Below are positions 32,243 through 39,638 of a stretch of DNA of 64,000 bases, piece by piece. Numbering within the stretch: the first letter of the stretch is position 1; every line of letters starts with the position of its first letter. Source of the DNA: JAPLDB01 sp038206355 (GTDB lineage: Bacteria > Bacteroidota > Bacteroidia > AKYH767-A > 2013-40CM-41-45); assembly GCA_038206355.1 (NCBI GenBank), contig JBBRAY010000005.1:67683-131682 (forward strand). The letters are read 5' to 3'. The notes below the pieces were generated by a model. The model made no database searches and had not been told where the DNA came from. It saw nothing but the letters and a program-made list of their open reading frames with translations. A program made the translations under genes and the position numbers.

Positions 32243-34729
32243 ATGGCTGAGCGCCTTTTCGCCGACGTAATTTTACCATTGCCACTTCCGAATCTGCTGA
32301 CGTATGAGGTAGGGGAGGACTTCATGGGTGATGCAGTCGTAGGAAAGCGCGTAATTGTTCAGCTCGGCAAACAAAAATTTTATTCAGGAATAGTCAGAAA
32401 ATTGCATCACGTTGTTCCTGAAACGTACGCCGTCAAAAAAATACAAAGTGTTCTTGATAAAGATCCTGTCGTCAATGAAAAACAACTGAAATTCTGGGAA
32501 TGGATTGCAGCATATTACCTGTGCCATATCGGTGAAGTGATGAATGCTGCTTTGCCGGCCGGGCTCAAACTGCAGAGCGAATCAAAGGTTATACTGAATC
32601 CCGATTACAATCACAACCACGAAGAACTTTCTTCTCCTGAATACCTGATATATGAAGCATTGCTCATCAGACATGAACTCAGCGTAACGGAAGTCGCCAA
32701 AATTCTGCAGCGAAAATCGCCACACTCGGTTTTAAAAGATATGATTGAAAGGGGAGTGGTGCTCATGGCAGAGGAGATGAATGTGCGCTACAAACCGAAA
32801 CGGGTAGTGCAGATCTCATTACATGAAAGGTTGAAGGATGAAAAGCTTCTCCGGGAAGCCTTCGAACAACTTGAAAAACGTTCGCCGAAACAACTGGAGA
32901 CGTTTATGATTTTCATGAAGCTTTTCTATGATCAGAATTCAAAAGAAAGCATCCTGAAAGGGGATTTACTAAGCAAGGAAAATGTAAATGCTGCCGCCAT
33001 TTCCGCATTGGTTAAAAAGGAAATCCTGGTAGAAAATACCATTTTTGTTGACAGGATTTTGAAGGAAAATATCAGCCGTTCTGACTTTCCAACCCTAAGT
33101 AATGCTCAAAATATATGCTTTACAGAGATAGGAAAATTATTTGATAAAGAGGATGTTGTGCTCATTCACGGAGTTACTTCTTCAGGTAAAACAGAGGTTT
33201 ATATCCACCTCATTGATGAAGCAATTAAAAAGCGAAAACAGGTATTGTATCTGTTGCCCGAAATAGCACTCACAACCCAAATGATTAACCGGCTCAGGAA
33301 GCATTTTGGTAATGCTGTCGGCGTTTATCATTCCAGACAAAACAGTAATGAACGGGTTGAAGTATGGAAGGCCGTAAATAATTTCAAACCGGATTTTGAA
33401 GGGGAACAATCAGCGCAGATTGTGCTTGGTGCGAGATCATCACTTTTTCTTCCTTACTCAAACCTCGGACTTGTAATCGTTGACGAGGAACATGATTCTT
33501 CCTACAAACAAAATGATCCTGCCCCAAGATACCAGGGAAGGGATTCGGCACTCGTTCTTGCAAAAATGTTTGAAGCGAAAACACTGATGGGTTCTGCAAC
33601 GCCATCCATGGAAAGCTATTTTAATGTAAAGGAAAATAAATATGGTTTCGTTCAGTTGACTGAACGCTATGGCGGAATGGAAATGCCCGTCATCAAAGTT
33701 TGCGATGTAAGAGAAGCCACGCGAAAAAAAATAATGAAGTCGCACTTCACGCCGGATCTTATTGAAGGTATCGGAAATGCCCTGAAAAATAAAGAACAGG
33801 TCATTCTCTTTCAGAACAGAAGAGGTTTTGCCCCGGTACTGGAATGCGCCAATTGCTCCTGGTCTCCGGAATGTAAAAATTGCTCCGTCACGCTGACGTA
33901 CCACAAGCAACAAGGCCAGTTGAAATGTCACTATTGCGGATATACAGCAAACCCGCCTGCAACGTGCCAGCGATGCGGAGATCATCAGTTGCAGATCAAA
34001 GGATTCGGTACAGAAAAAATTGAAGAAGAGATTTCCATTTTTTTTCCTAATGCGCAAATCATGCGGCTCGATCTTGACTCAACGAGATCACGAAATGCCT
34101 ATCATAAAATCATTACGGATTTTGAAGACAGAAAAATTGACGTCCTCGTGGGAACACAAATGGTAACCAAAGGACTGGATTTTGATAATGTATCAACGGT
34201 AGGTATCATTAACGCAGACCAACTGCTGAACTTCCCTGATTTCAGGGCACATGAAAGGGCATATCAGCTAATGAGTCAGGTAAGCGGTCGGTCAGGAAGA
34301 AAATTGAAACGTGGACTGGTACTCATTCAGACGCATCAACCGGATCATTGGGTAATACAGCTTGTCATTCAGCATAACTACGAAGCCTTTTATAGCCGTG
34401 AATTATTTGAGAGGAAAAAATTTAATTATCCGCCACACACGCGATTAATTGAAATTGTAATGAAGCACAGGGACAACGATTTTCTGCATGAAAAATCTTT
34501 TGAATTTGCTGACGGAATCAGGGCGAAACTTGGTAACAGGGTGATCGGTCCGCATCAACCATTAATTGCAAGAATAAAAAACTTATGGTTGAGAAGAGTC
34601 CTCATTAAAATAGAAAGAGAAGCATCTACGGGCAAGATCAAGAAAATTTTACGCGAACAGATTGTCGGGTTTAATAAATCTCAGGCAAATCATTCAATCG
34701 CTATTATGATGGATGTAGATCCGAACTGA
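32243..34729 (+). CDS. priA: Primosomal protein N' (PriA helicase)
   Basis: Replication-restart DNA helicase, 828 residues. The N-terminal 3'-DNA-binding domain begins FADVILPLPLPNLLTYEV. The helicase core shows Walker A GVTSSGKTEVYI near residue 312, DEEHDSSYKQ near 412 and GSATPSMES near 445. The zinc region has paired cysteines (CANCSWSPECKNCSVTLTYH and CHYCGY, CQRCG) near 535-580. Motifs V and VI appear as VGTQMVTKGLDFDNV and QVSGRSGRK. It is complete and slightly longer than E. coli PriA (732), as usual in Bacteroidota. A small hairpin follows the stop. Confidence 0.96.
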   Translation: MAERLFADVILPLPLPNLLTYEVGEDFMGDAVVGKRVIVQLGKQKFYSGIVRKLHHVVPETYAVKKIQSVLDKDPVVNEKQLKFWEWIAAYYLCHIGEVMNAALPAGLKLQSESKVILNPDYNHNHEELSSPEYLIYEALLIRHELSVTEVAKILQRKSPHSVLKDMIERGVVLMAEEMNVRYKPKRVVQISLHERLKDEKLLREAFEQLEKRSPKQLETFMIFMKLFYDQNSKESILKGDLLSKENVNAAAISALVKKEILVENTIFVDRILKENISRSDFPTLSNAQNICFTEIGKLFDKEDVVLIHGVTSSGKTEVYIHLIDEAIKKRKQVLYLLPEIALTTQMINRLRKHFGNAVGVYHSRQNSNERVEVWKAVNNFKPDFEGEQSAQIVLGARSSLFLPYSNLGLVIVDEEHDSSYKQNDPAPRYQGRDSALVLAKMFEAKTLMGSATPSMESYFNVKENKYGFVQLTERYGGMEMPVIKVCDVREATRKKIMKSHFTPDLIEGIGNALKNKEQVILFQNRRGFAPVLECANCSWSPECKNCSVTLTYHKQQGQLKCHYCGYTANPPATCQRCGDHQLQIKGFGTEKIEEEISIFFPNAQIMRLDLDSTRSRNAYHKIITDFEDRKIDVLVGTQMVTKGLDFDNVSTVGIINADQLLNFPDFRAHERAYQLMSQVSGRSGRKLKRGLVLIQTHQPDHWVIQLVIQHNYEAFYSRELFERKKFNYPPHTRLIEIVMKHRDNDFLHEKSFEFADGIRAKLGNRVIGPHQPLIARIKNLWLRRVLIKIEREASTGKIKKILREQIVGFNKSQANHSIAIMMDVDPN

Positions 34730-34751
34730 CAAACCGGAAATCACCGGTTTG
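34730..34751 (+). terminator. Weak hairpin after priA
   Basis: CAAACCGG and CCGGTTTG form a perfect 8-bp stem with a 6-base loop directly after the priA stop. No T tract follows, so it may be a processing site or a weak terminator. Confidence 0.4.
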
Positions 34752-34803
34752 GAAGAGAGGGGTGAGGCGTGAAAATTGTTTCTGCAGCTATTAGTTTAAA
34801 TTA

Positions 34804-34811
34804 TAACTTTG
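34804..34811 (+). promoter_or_regulatory. Putative promoter -7 element of the GH26 gene
   Basis: TAACTTTG fits TANNTTTG exactly. It overlaps the upstream TTG (34809) of the open frame, which argues that translation begins at the ATG at 34836 instead. Confidence 0.5.
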
Positions 34812-34835
34812 ACCTACACATTAACACCTGCAAAG

Positions 34836-36527
34836 ATGAAGGCAAATATGACACTTCTAAAGGGGCAATTAATCGTTTCTTTAAGTCTGATTTTTTTTTC
34901 TTCCTCTTATTCTCAGACGGCCGATCCATTGGCTAACGCAAAAACGAAATGCATTCTGCAATACATCAGCGGTCTCTCATCAGGACCAGACAATAGAGTT
35001 ATCAGTGGTCAATGGATGAATTGGAGGGGACTGCCAAATACCCCGGCTTCGGAATTCGATACCGTTATCACATCGCTTTACAACCAGACAAATAAATGGG
35101 TTGGAATAATTGGGACTGATTATGTGCGGGAACATTTTAGTCCATATTATAAAGCAATCGAAAATCTTAGACCCGTTAATCAACCACTTATTGATTATTT
35201 TAATCAGGGAGGTTTAATTGCTGTAATGCTTTCATGGAAAAATCCATGGACCGGAGGATTTTCAGGTGATCTGACAGGTTCGAATAACCTCCTCGACATC
35301 GTGACAAACGGGCATCCGGCAAATACATTTTTTAATAAAGAGCTTGATAGTATCGCGCTGGGTTTTCAACAGTTGCAGGATTCAGGCGTTACAATTCTTT
35401 TCAGACCATTTCACGAAATGAACGGACAATGGTTTTGGTGGGGCTCAAAATCCACGACATTACCTGTTGCATCCGACTTCGCAGCATTGTGGCAGTATAC
35501 TTTTGATTATTTGACCACCACGAAAAATCTTCATAACATTTTATGGTATTATACTCCGAGTGCAAGAGAAAGTAATGTCTCAAACCTTGCATTTAAAACA
35601 GAGGTGTTTTATTATCCCGGTTCAAATTATGTTGATGTTGTAGGGCTTGATGTTTATAATGACACCCTTGATATTCCAAATTATTCATCTGTAGTTTCAT
35701 TGGGAAAACCTATCGGATTGGCTGAGTTCGGACCGAAAAAACAAAATGCAACCAATAATCCTTTTTCATATGATTATTCAACATTGATTAATCAGATACG
35801 GACTAAATATCCGTTGTTGTGTCACTGGATTTCATATAACCATTTCAAGGCGGGACAAACCAATAACTGGATTTACTATTCACTTTGCACCCAAAATAAT
35901 ACAACAGCATTACTCAACGACAGTTGGGTAGTAACACAGGAGGAAATTGATTATTCAGGTTGCCTGGTAACTTCTTCAACACTTCCTATCGAATTAATTT
36001 CATTTTCAGGAACAGCTTCCGGTAAAAAAAATATCCTTTATTGGGTTACTGCAAGTGAAGTCAACAATAGCTATTTCACAATCCTTAAACGGGTTGATGG
36101 AAATAATTTTCAAATCATCGGAACTGTAAATGGAGCAGGAAACAGTTCACACGTGCTCAACTATTCTTATACTGACGAAAACCTGACAGAGAAAGTTAAT
36201 TATTATTTGCTTCAGCAAACAGACTACAACGGTCAGCATACATTTTCAAATACGATTGCAATTAATAATTCTTCGGATAAATTCGGTTCAATAATTATTT
36301 CGCCAAATCCATTTTCAAATGAAGCAATTTTTCGGACAGACTTCCAGATGCAGAATGCAACACTGACGGTTTACAATTCAATGGGGCAGCAGGTGAGGCA
36401 GCTGGTAAATATTTCCGGGCAAACAATTATTCTGCATCGCGACGAACTTCCCGCCGGAATCTACAACGTGAAACTTACCGGCGACAATGAACACGCTGAA
36501 ATGAAAAAACTGGTTATAGCTGATTGA
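34836..36527 (+). CDS. Secreted GH26-type beta-mannanase-like enzyme with T9SS sorting domain
   Basis: A 563-residue secreted protein. A signal peptide ends near SYSQ (residue 27). Residues about 35-350 are a glycoside hydrolase family 26 barrel with acid/base Glu194 in FRPFHEMNGQWFWWG and nucleophile Glu297 in GLAEFGPK. A beta-sandwich linker (LPIELISFSGTASG, FTILKRVDGNNFQIIG) and a T9SS C-terminal domain (IIISPNPFSNEA to MKKLVIAD) follow. GH26 enzymes mostly cleave beta-1,4-mannans; some act on other beta-glucans or xylans. No SusC/SusD pair or other carbohydrate genes adjoin it, so it is not part of a utilisation locus here. Exact substrate unknown. Confidence 0.85.
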   Translation: MKANMTLLKGQLIVSLSLIFFSSSYSQTADPLANAKTKCILQYISGLSSGPDNRVISGQWMNWRGLPNTPASEFDTVITSLYNQTNKWVGIIGTDYVREHFSPYYKAIENLRPVNQPLIDYFNQGGLIAVMLSWKNPWTGGFSGDLTGSNNLLDIVTNGHPANTFFNKELDSIALGFQQLQDSGVTILFRPFHEMNGQWFWWGSKSTTLPVASDFAALWQYTFDYLTTTKNLHNILWYYTPSARESNVSNLAFKTEVFYYPGSNYVDVVGLDVYNDTLDIPNYSSVVSLGKPIGLAEFGPKKQNATNNPFSYDYSTLINQIRTKYPLLCHWISYNHFKAGQTNNWIYYSLCTQNNTTALLNDSWVVTQEEIDYSGCLVTSSTLPIELISFSGTASGKKNILYWVTASEVNNSYFTILKRVDGNNFQIIGTVNGAGNSSHVLNYSYTDENLTEKVNYYLLQQTDYNGQHTFSNTIAINNSSDKFGSIIISPNPFSNEAIFRTDFQMQNATLTVYNSMGQQVRQLVNISGQTIILHRDELPAGIYNVKLTGDNEHAEMKKLVIAD

Positions 36528-36567
36528 GCCGATAAAAGGCCGGACCTTATTTCTTTTTGTGTTAGGC

Positions 36568-36644
36568 TTTTTAGCTGTTGCACCAATTTCTCAATTCCCT
36601 TTTCCCTAAGTTCTTCCTGTCACAAGTGGCGCAACAGCTAAAAA
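36568..36644. repeat. Inverted repeat TTTTTAGCTGTTGC... with 41-base loop
   Basis: 18-bp arms at 36568-36585 and 36627-36644 with one mismatch. It lies 40 bases after the GH26 stop and directly abuts the left direct repeat of the block. It might act as a long terminator or be one end of the neighbouring element. Confidence 0.7.
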
Positions 36645-36645
36645 A

Positions 36646-36678
36646 CTGTGAGATGGCAGGGAGTAATTTAACATAATG
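36646..36678. repeat. Left copy of 33-bp direct repeat bounding a 959-bp block
   Basis: Contains GAGATGGCAGGGAG and TTTAACATAATG; matches 37605-37637 at 32 of 33 positions, and similarity resumes after a 3-base gap (TTAATTAT). Confidence 0.9.
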
Positions 36679-36809
36679 GTCTTAATTATGTTGTTCGCCC
36701 GAAGGGAAAGAACTATAATTCAAGATTATGTTGAAATTCAGCTTTAAAATTCTCTATTGTGAAAACATGAAAGAGAAATTTTAAACAAGGGATTCGGAGA
36801 GCGGGAGCG

Positions 36810-37462
36810 CAAAAACGGTTTTAAAAATGGGCGGCTGTTGGCTGCTGAAAATATAACCCCAAAACTATTCTTTCCAGAAGATATTTTATTTCCGGGGTTA
36901 ACGCCCGTTAATTATACAGTAGTTGGAGTTTCAAATTCTTGGATAAAAGGCCTCATTGATAAGTTCAAGAATTTCACCCTCAGAATATGGTTTAATATCA
37001 AACCCAACAGGAAGTGACTGGCTTTCTTTTTTAACCTGTTCTCGAAGATCGTCAATCATTAAGGTAAATGGGTATATAAAATCCTCATTTGGTGGATTTA
37101 TCCTAAAAAAATCAGGGTTTGAAATTTCCATATTATAAGAATTATGAACTTTTGCCTCTGTAACCATTACATCCCACATATCAATCCATCTATAAATAGT
37201 CCCAAGTTGTAGGATTGCCCTTTTGTTGTTTTTTTCGTCCCAATGAATAGATGGCTTGATAAATAATTTCTCACCAAATGGTTGTGGTTGGTGTATCTTA
37301 ACTTTAATTTCAAGGGAAAAATCTTTAGAAAAAAATGGAGTAAATATGACTCTTGAAATATTGTCCATGACATCATTTTAACCCGTAGGGTGGGTTTTGG
37401 CTGCTTATCTTTTTACGCCCTTAAAGGCGTGGGGCTGTTGCCCATTTTTAAAACCGTTTTTG
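36810..37462. mobile_element. Small element with 23-bp perfect inverted ends enclosing one gene
   Basis: Arms at 36810-36832 and 37440-37462 are exact reverse complements (core GGTTTTAAAAATGGGC). They enclose the 145-aa gene 36931-37368, and the whole lies within the 33-bp direct repeats. Total size about 650 bp. There is no transposase. The structure could be a non-autonomous transposon, an integron-like gene cassette or a duplicated segment; classification is an inference. Confidence 0.5.
36931..37368 (-). CDS. Unknown 145-residue protein inside the repeat-bounded block
   Basis: I do not recognise this protein. It has no signal peptide or membrane segment, is mixed alpha/beta with several aromatic positions (WDEKNNKRAILQLG, YRWIDMWDVM), and has acidic/helical C-terminal residues (SEGEILELINEAFYP). 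The even codon use and 145-codon length in an otherwise stop-rich block support a real gene. It is the only gene between the 23-bp inverted arms, a layout seen for cargo of small mobile cassettes, where immunity, toxin-antitoxin or orphan proteins are common. No function is claimed. Confidence 0.6.
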   Translation of the reverse strand: MDNISRVIFTPFFSKDFSLEIKVKIHQPQPFGEKLFIKPSIHWDEKNNKRAILQLGTIYRWIDMWDVMVTEAKVHNSYNMEISNPDFFRINPPNEDFIYPFTLMIDDLREQVKKESQSLPVGFDIKPYSEGEILELINEAFYPRI

Positions 37463-37481
37463 AGACTTGGTTTTTATGGTG

Positions 37482-37552
37482 GGGTGAACGGTGGCGAAAA
37501 TATAAAAAAAGATTAATACCAAACTTACTATCATTTTCGCCACCGTTCACCC
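37482..37552. repeat. 20-bp perfect inverted repeat, 31-base loop
   Basis: GGGTGAACGGTGGCGAAAAT at 37482-37501 and its exact complement at 37533-37552. It lies inside the repeat-bounded block, to the right of the inverted arm. Confidence 0.9.
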
Positions 37553-37604
37553 TAAAAAAAACTCATCTAAAAATGAGAAATAGTTTTTTTAATAAAAATC
37601 AAGT

Positions 37605-37637
37605 CTGTGAGATGGCAGGGAGCAATTTAACATAATG
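37605..37637. repeat. Right copy of 33-bp direct repeat
   Basis: Second copy of 36646-36678 with one mismatch (C for T); directly followed by the palindromic TTAACATAATGTTAA overlap. Confidence 0.9.
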
Positions 37638-37831
37638 TTAATTATAGATAGAAAGGGGCATTTAATTGGGCGCCCAAATGGGGCCATTCGCGCTACTGAC
37701 GCGGGGTTTAGCCACATATGGTTAGCCCGTTCACCAAATAGAAACCCGGATTCACCACTCCCGGGCTTTCTTTGTATTTGAAAATTACAACACAGCCATG
37801 TGTAGAAAGCGAAAACTAAAATTTATAAGTC

Positions 37832-38485
37832 ATGAGAACCTGTTGTTGTCATTCCAAACACTACAAAACCGAAAATCAGTTTTCGGTCTGCAAGAATCCG
37901 GATTGCACAAATTATCTTGCTCCGACTCTATTGAACGGTACTAAGTTCATCAAACGCTTTACAGCTACCCTTGTAATTGTATTTATACTCTGTTTCTGTA
38001 TGAGCGATTATAGTTCTGTTGCCAATATTGAGTCCCGGACTACACCTGAGTATTTTCATAAGCAGAAATTTCCGCTGATTTGTACTGAGGAAAATCTTAA
38101 GAACGAAATTCAGCAGAATAGAATTATCTGTCCGGATGAAGTTTATGCCCAGATCATCATTGAAAGCGGTCACTTCAATTCATTCCTGTTCAAGCGTGCC
38201 AACAATCTCCTCGGTATGCGGTTTCCGTGTCAGCGTACCACGACTGCCATTGGAATTTACTTACCTGACGAAGACACGATTATTAAAGGTACACAGGCTG
38301 AACTGAAAAAATATGCGAAGAAAAATAATTTCGCAGTTTATGAAACGTGGGCCGATTGTGTTGCTGACTATAAACTCTGGCAGGATCAGTGTTTTCGACT
38401 CACTGAAAAGTACCTGACCTTTCTTGGAAGTTATTACGCCGAAGACGCAAACTATGTAGCCAAAATCAGAAAAATTACAAAGTAA
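37832..38485 (+). CDS. Glucosaminidase (GH73-like) with N-terminal cysteine motif and membrane anchor
   Basis: A 217-residue putative peptidoglycan N-acetylglucosaminidase. Residues about 85-215 match the glucosaminidase domain: EVYAQIIIESGHFNSFLFKRANNLLGMRFP, with the catalytic glutamate in IIIESGH near 112, then YETWADCVADYKLWQ near 170. Upstream is a cytoplasmic, zinc-ribbon-like cysteine cluster (Cys4-6, His7, Cys20, Cys25) and one transmembrane helix (about 44-62), so the catalytic part faces the periplasm. The cysteine-rich head is unusual for this family. It stands beside the repeat-bounded block. Cell-wall remodelling is inferred; physiological role unknown. Confidence 0.8.
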   Translation: MRTCCCHSKHYKTENQFSVCKNPDCTNYLAPTLLNGTKFIKRFTATLVIVFILCFCMSDYSSVANIESRTTPEYFHKQKFPLICTEENLKNEIQQNRIICPDEVYAQIIIESGHFNSFLFKRANNLLGMRFPCQRTTTAIGIYLPDEDTIIKGTQAELKKYAKKNNFAVYETWADCVADYKLWQDQCFRLTEKYLTFLGSYYAEDANYVAKIRKITK

Positions 38486-38497
38486 CAGGTATTGAAT

Positions 38498-38644
38498 TTA
38501 ACCCCAGCGCAGAAATGAAAAGATGCAGAAAAATATTACCGTGATATATAAAAATGCAACTACGGATGCACCTGATTCACCAAAATAAGTGTACCAGATT
38601 CCTTTACTGTTTTCGCTGTGCGCTGATTCGTGATTGTTTTCCAT
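38498..38644 (-). CDS. 48-residue single-pass membrane protein
   Basis: Found by direct translation: ATG at 38644, stop at 38498. The polar N-terminal third (MENNHESAHSENSKGIW) is followed by one long hydrophobic helix (about 25-44) and a short RWG end. This sharp polar/hydrophobic division is what real small membrane proteins look like. It lies 89 bases downstream of hemF on the same strand and so may be co-transcribed. Small accessory subunits of respiratory or heme enzymes have this form, but no family is recognised. Confidence 0.55.
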   Translation of the reverse strand: MENNHESAHSENSKGIWYTYFGESGASVVAFLYITVIFFCIFSFLRWG

Positions 38645-38733
38645 CTGATTAATATTTGTTTCGCAAATATAGTATGCCTGTGTATTTTTTAAAAGTATTG
38701 TTTAAATATTTTTCAGCCATATTCCGGTAATAC

Positions 38734-39621
38734 TCATACCCAGTTTATTCCTTTCCTGAGGAACTGCTGCGTTCTTAATTCTTCTCCGTCAGGCTGATGA
38801 TCATATTCCCAAGCAGCCACTGGTGGCAAACTCATCAAAATTGATTCCGTACGGCCGTCCGTTTCCAGCCCGAACCGCGTACCACGGTCATAAACAAGAT
38901 TAAACTCGGCATAACGACCCCTCCTGATCAATTGCCATTGCTTTTCCTTTTCACCGAAATTTTTATTCCGGTTTCTCCTTACAAGTTCAGTATAAACCGG
39001 AATAAATGAATCCCCGATGGCTTTCGTAAATTCAAGTATCTTCTCCATTGAATTTTCCTGTGTCGCTTCCAGATGGTCATAAAATATCCCACCGGCACCA
39101 CGCGTTTCATTTCTGTGCCTGATGAAAAAATACTCGTCAGCACGGTTTTTAAAATCCGGATAAAATGAAGAATGGAAACGATCGCATACCGTTTTTAAAT
39201 GACTGTGAAAAAACCGGACGTCATCCTCTTTAAAATAAACCGGCGTCAGATCAATTCCACCTCCAAACCATCGCTTCTTATCATCCAGTTCAAGATATCT
39301 GATATTCAAATGAATAATCGGGATCATCGGACTAATCGGGTGAATGACAATGGAAACTCCGGTGGCATAAAAAGTATTATAATTATCTCCATTTTCCTGC
39401 AACATAAAGCCGGGAGCCTTGCCAAAAACTTCTGAAAAATTAACCCCGCCTTTTTCAAATACGTCTCCGTGTTGTATTACCCTGGTTCTTCCGCCGCCGC
39501 CGCCGCTGCGATTCCATTTGTCTTCGATAAATTTTGCTTTGCCGTCTACCCCTTCCAGTCCTTTGCAGATATTGTCCTGGATAACCCGGAATACAGAAGC
39601 AATTTCTCCTTTAATAATCAT
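38734..39621 (-). CDS. hemF: Oxygen-dependent coproporphyrinogen III oxidase
   Basis: Converts coproporphyrinogen III to protoporphyrinogen IX with O2 in heme synthesis; cytoplasmic, dimeric. The 295 residues contain RVIQHGDVFEKGGVNFSEV near residue 48, WFGGGIDLTPVYFKEDD near 115, GAGGIFYDHL near 175, RRGRYAEFNLVYDRGTRFGL near 233 and LMSLPPVAAWEY near 270, all family hallmarks. Its presence indicates an aerobic lifestyle. It starts 17 bases after the LysM gene stop, so it belongs to the same transcript; the 48-aa gene follows. Confidence 0.96.
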   Translation of the reverse strand: MIIKGEIASVFRVIQDNICKGLEGVDGKAKFIEDKWNRSGGGGGRTRVIQHGDVFEKGGVNFSEVFGKAPGFMLQENGDNYNTFYATGVSIVIHPISPMIPIIHLNIRYLELDDKKRWFGGGIDLTPVYFKEDDVRFFHSHLKTVCDRFHSSFYPDFKNRADEYFFIRHRNETRGAGGIFYDHLEATQENSMEKILEFTKAIGDSFIPVYTELVRRNRNKNFGEKEKQWQLIRRGRYAEFNLVYDRGTRFGLETDGRTESILMSLPPVAAWEYDHQPDGEELRTQQFLRKGINWV

Positions 39622-39638
39622 ACAGCAGATTGAAATAA

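Larger units (their letters stand above)
36528..36930. other. Repeat-rich spacer after the GH26 gene
   Basis: No gene seen. It contains an imperfect 18-bp inverted pair (36568-36585/36627-36644), the left direct repeat (36646-36678), and the left arm (36810-36832) of a long inverted repeat. TTAACGCCCGTTAA near 36898 is a 14-bp palindrome. Confidence 0.75.
37369..37831. other. Repeat-rich spacer before the glucosaminidase gene
   Basis: No gene called. It holds the right inverted arm (37440-37462), a 20-bp hairpin (37482-37552), the right direct repeat (37605-37637), palindromes TTAACATAATGTTAA (37627-37641) and TTGGGCGCCCAA (37666-37677), and a GC-rich CCCGG/CCGGG hairpin around 37743-37770. 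An 81-codon plus-strand frame (37390-37635) runs through the repeats and is not credible. Confidence 0.7.

Noticed and set aside
33458..34057. 199-codon frame antisense to priA
   Set aside because: Lies wholly within the certain priA gene on the other strand; a shadow frame.
37390..37635. 81-codon plus-strand frame in the repeat block
   Set aside because: Runs across both hairpin arms and a direct repeat; coding by chance is more likely.
37640..37770. Possible tRNA-like or structured RNA before the glucosaminidase gene
   Set aside because: GC-rich palindromes are present, but no cloverleaf with a T-arm GTTC-A/G-A pattern or acceptor stem could be built.
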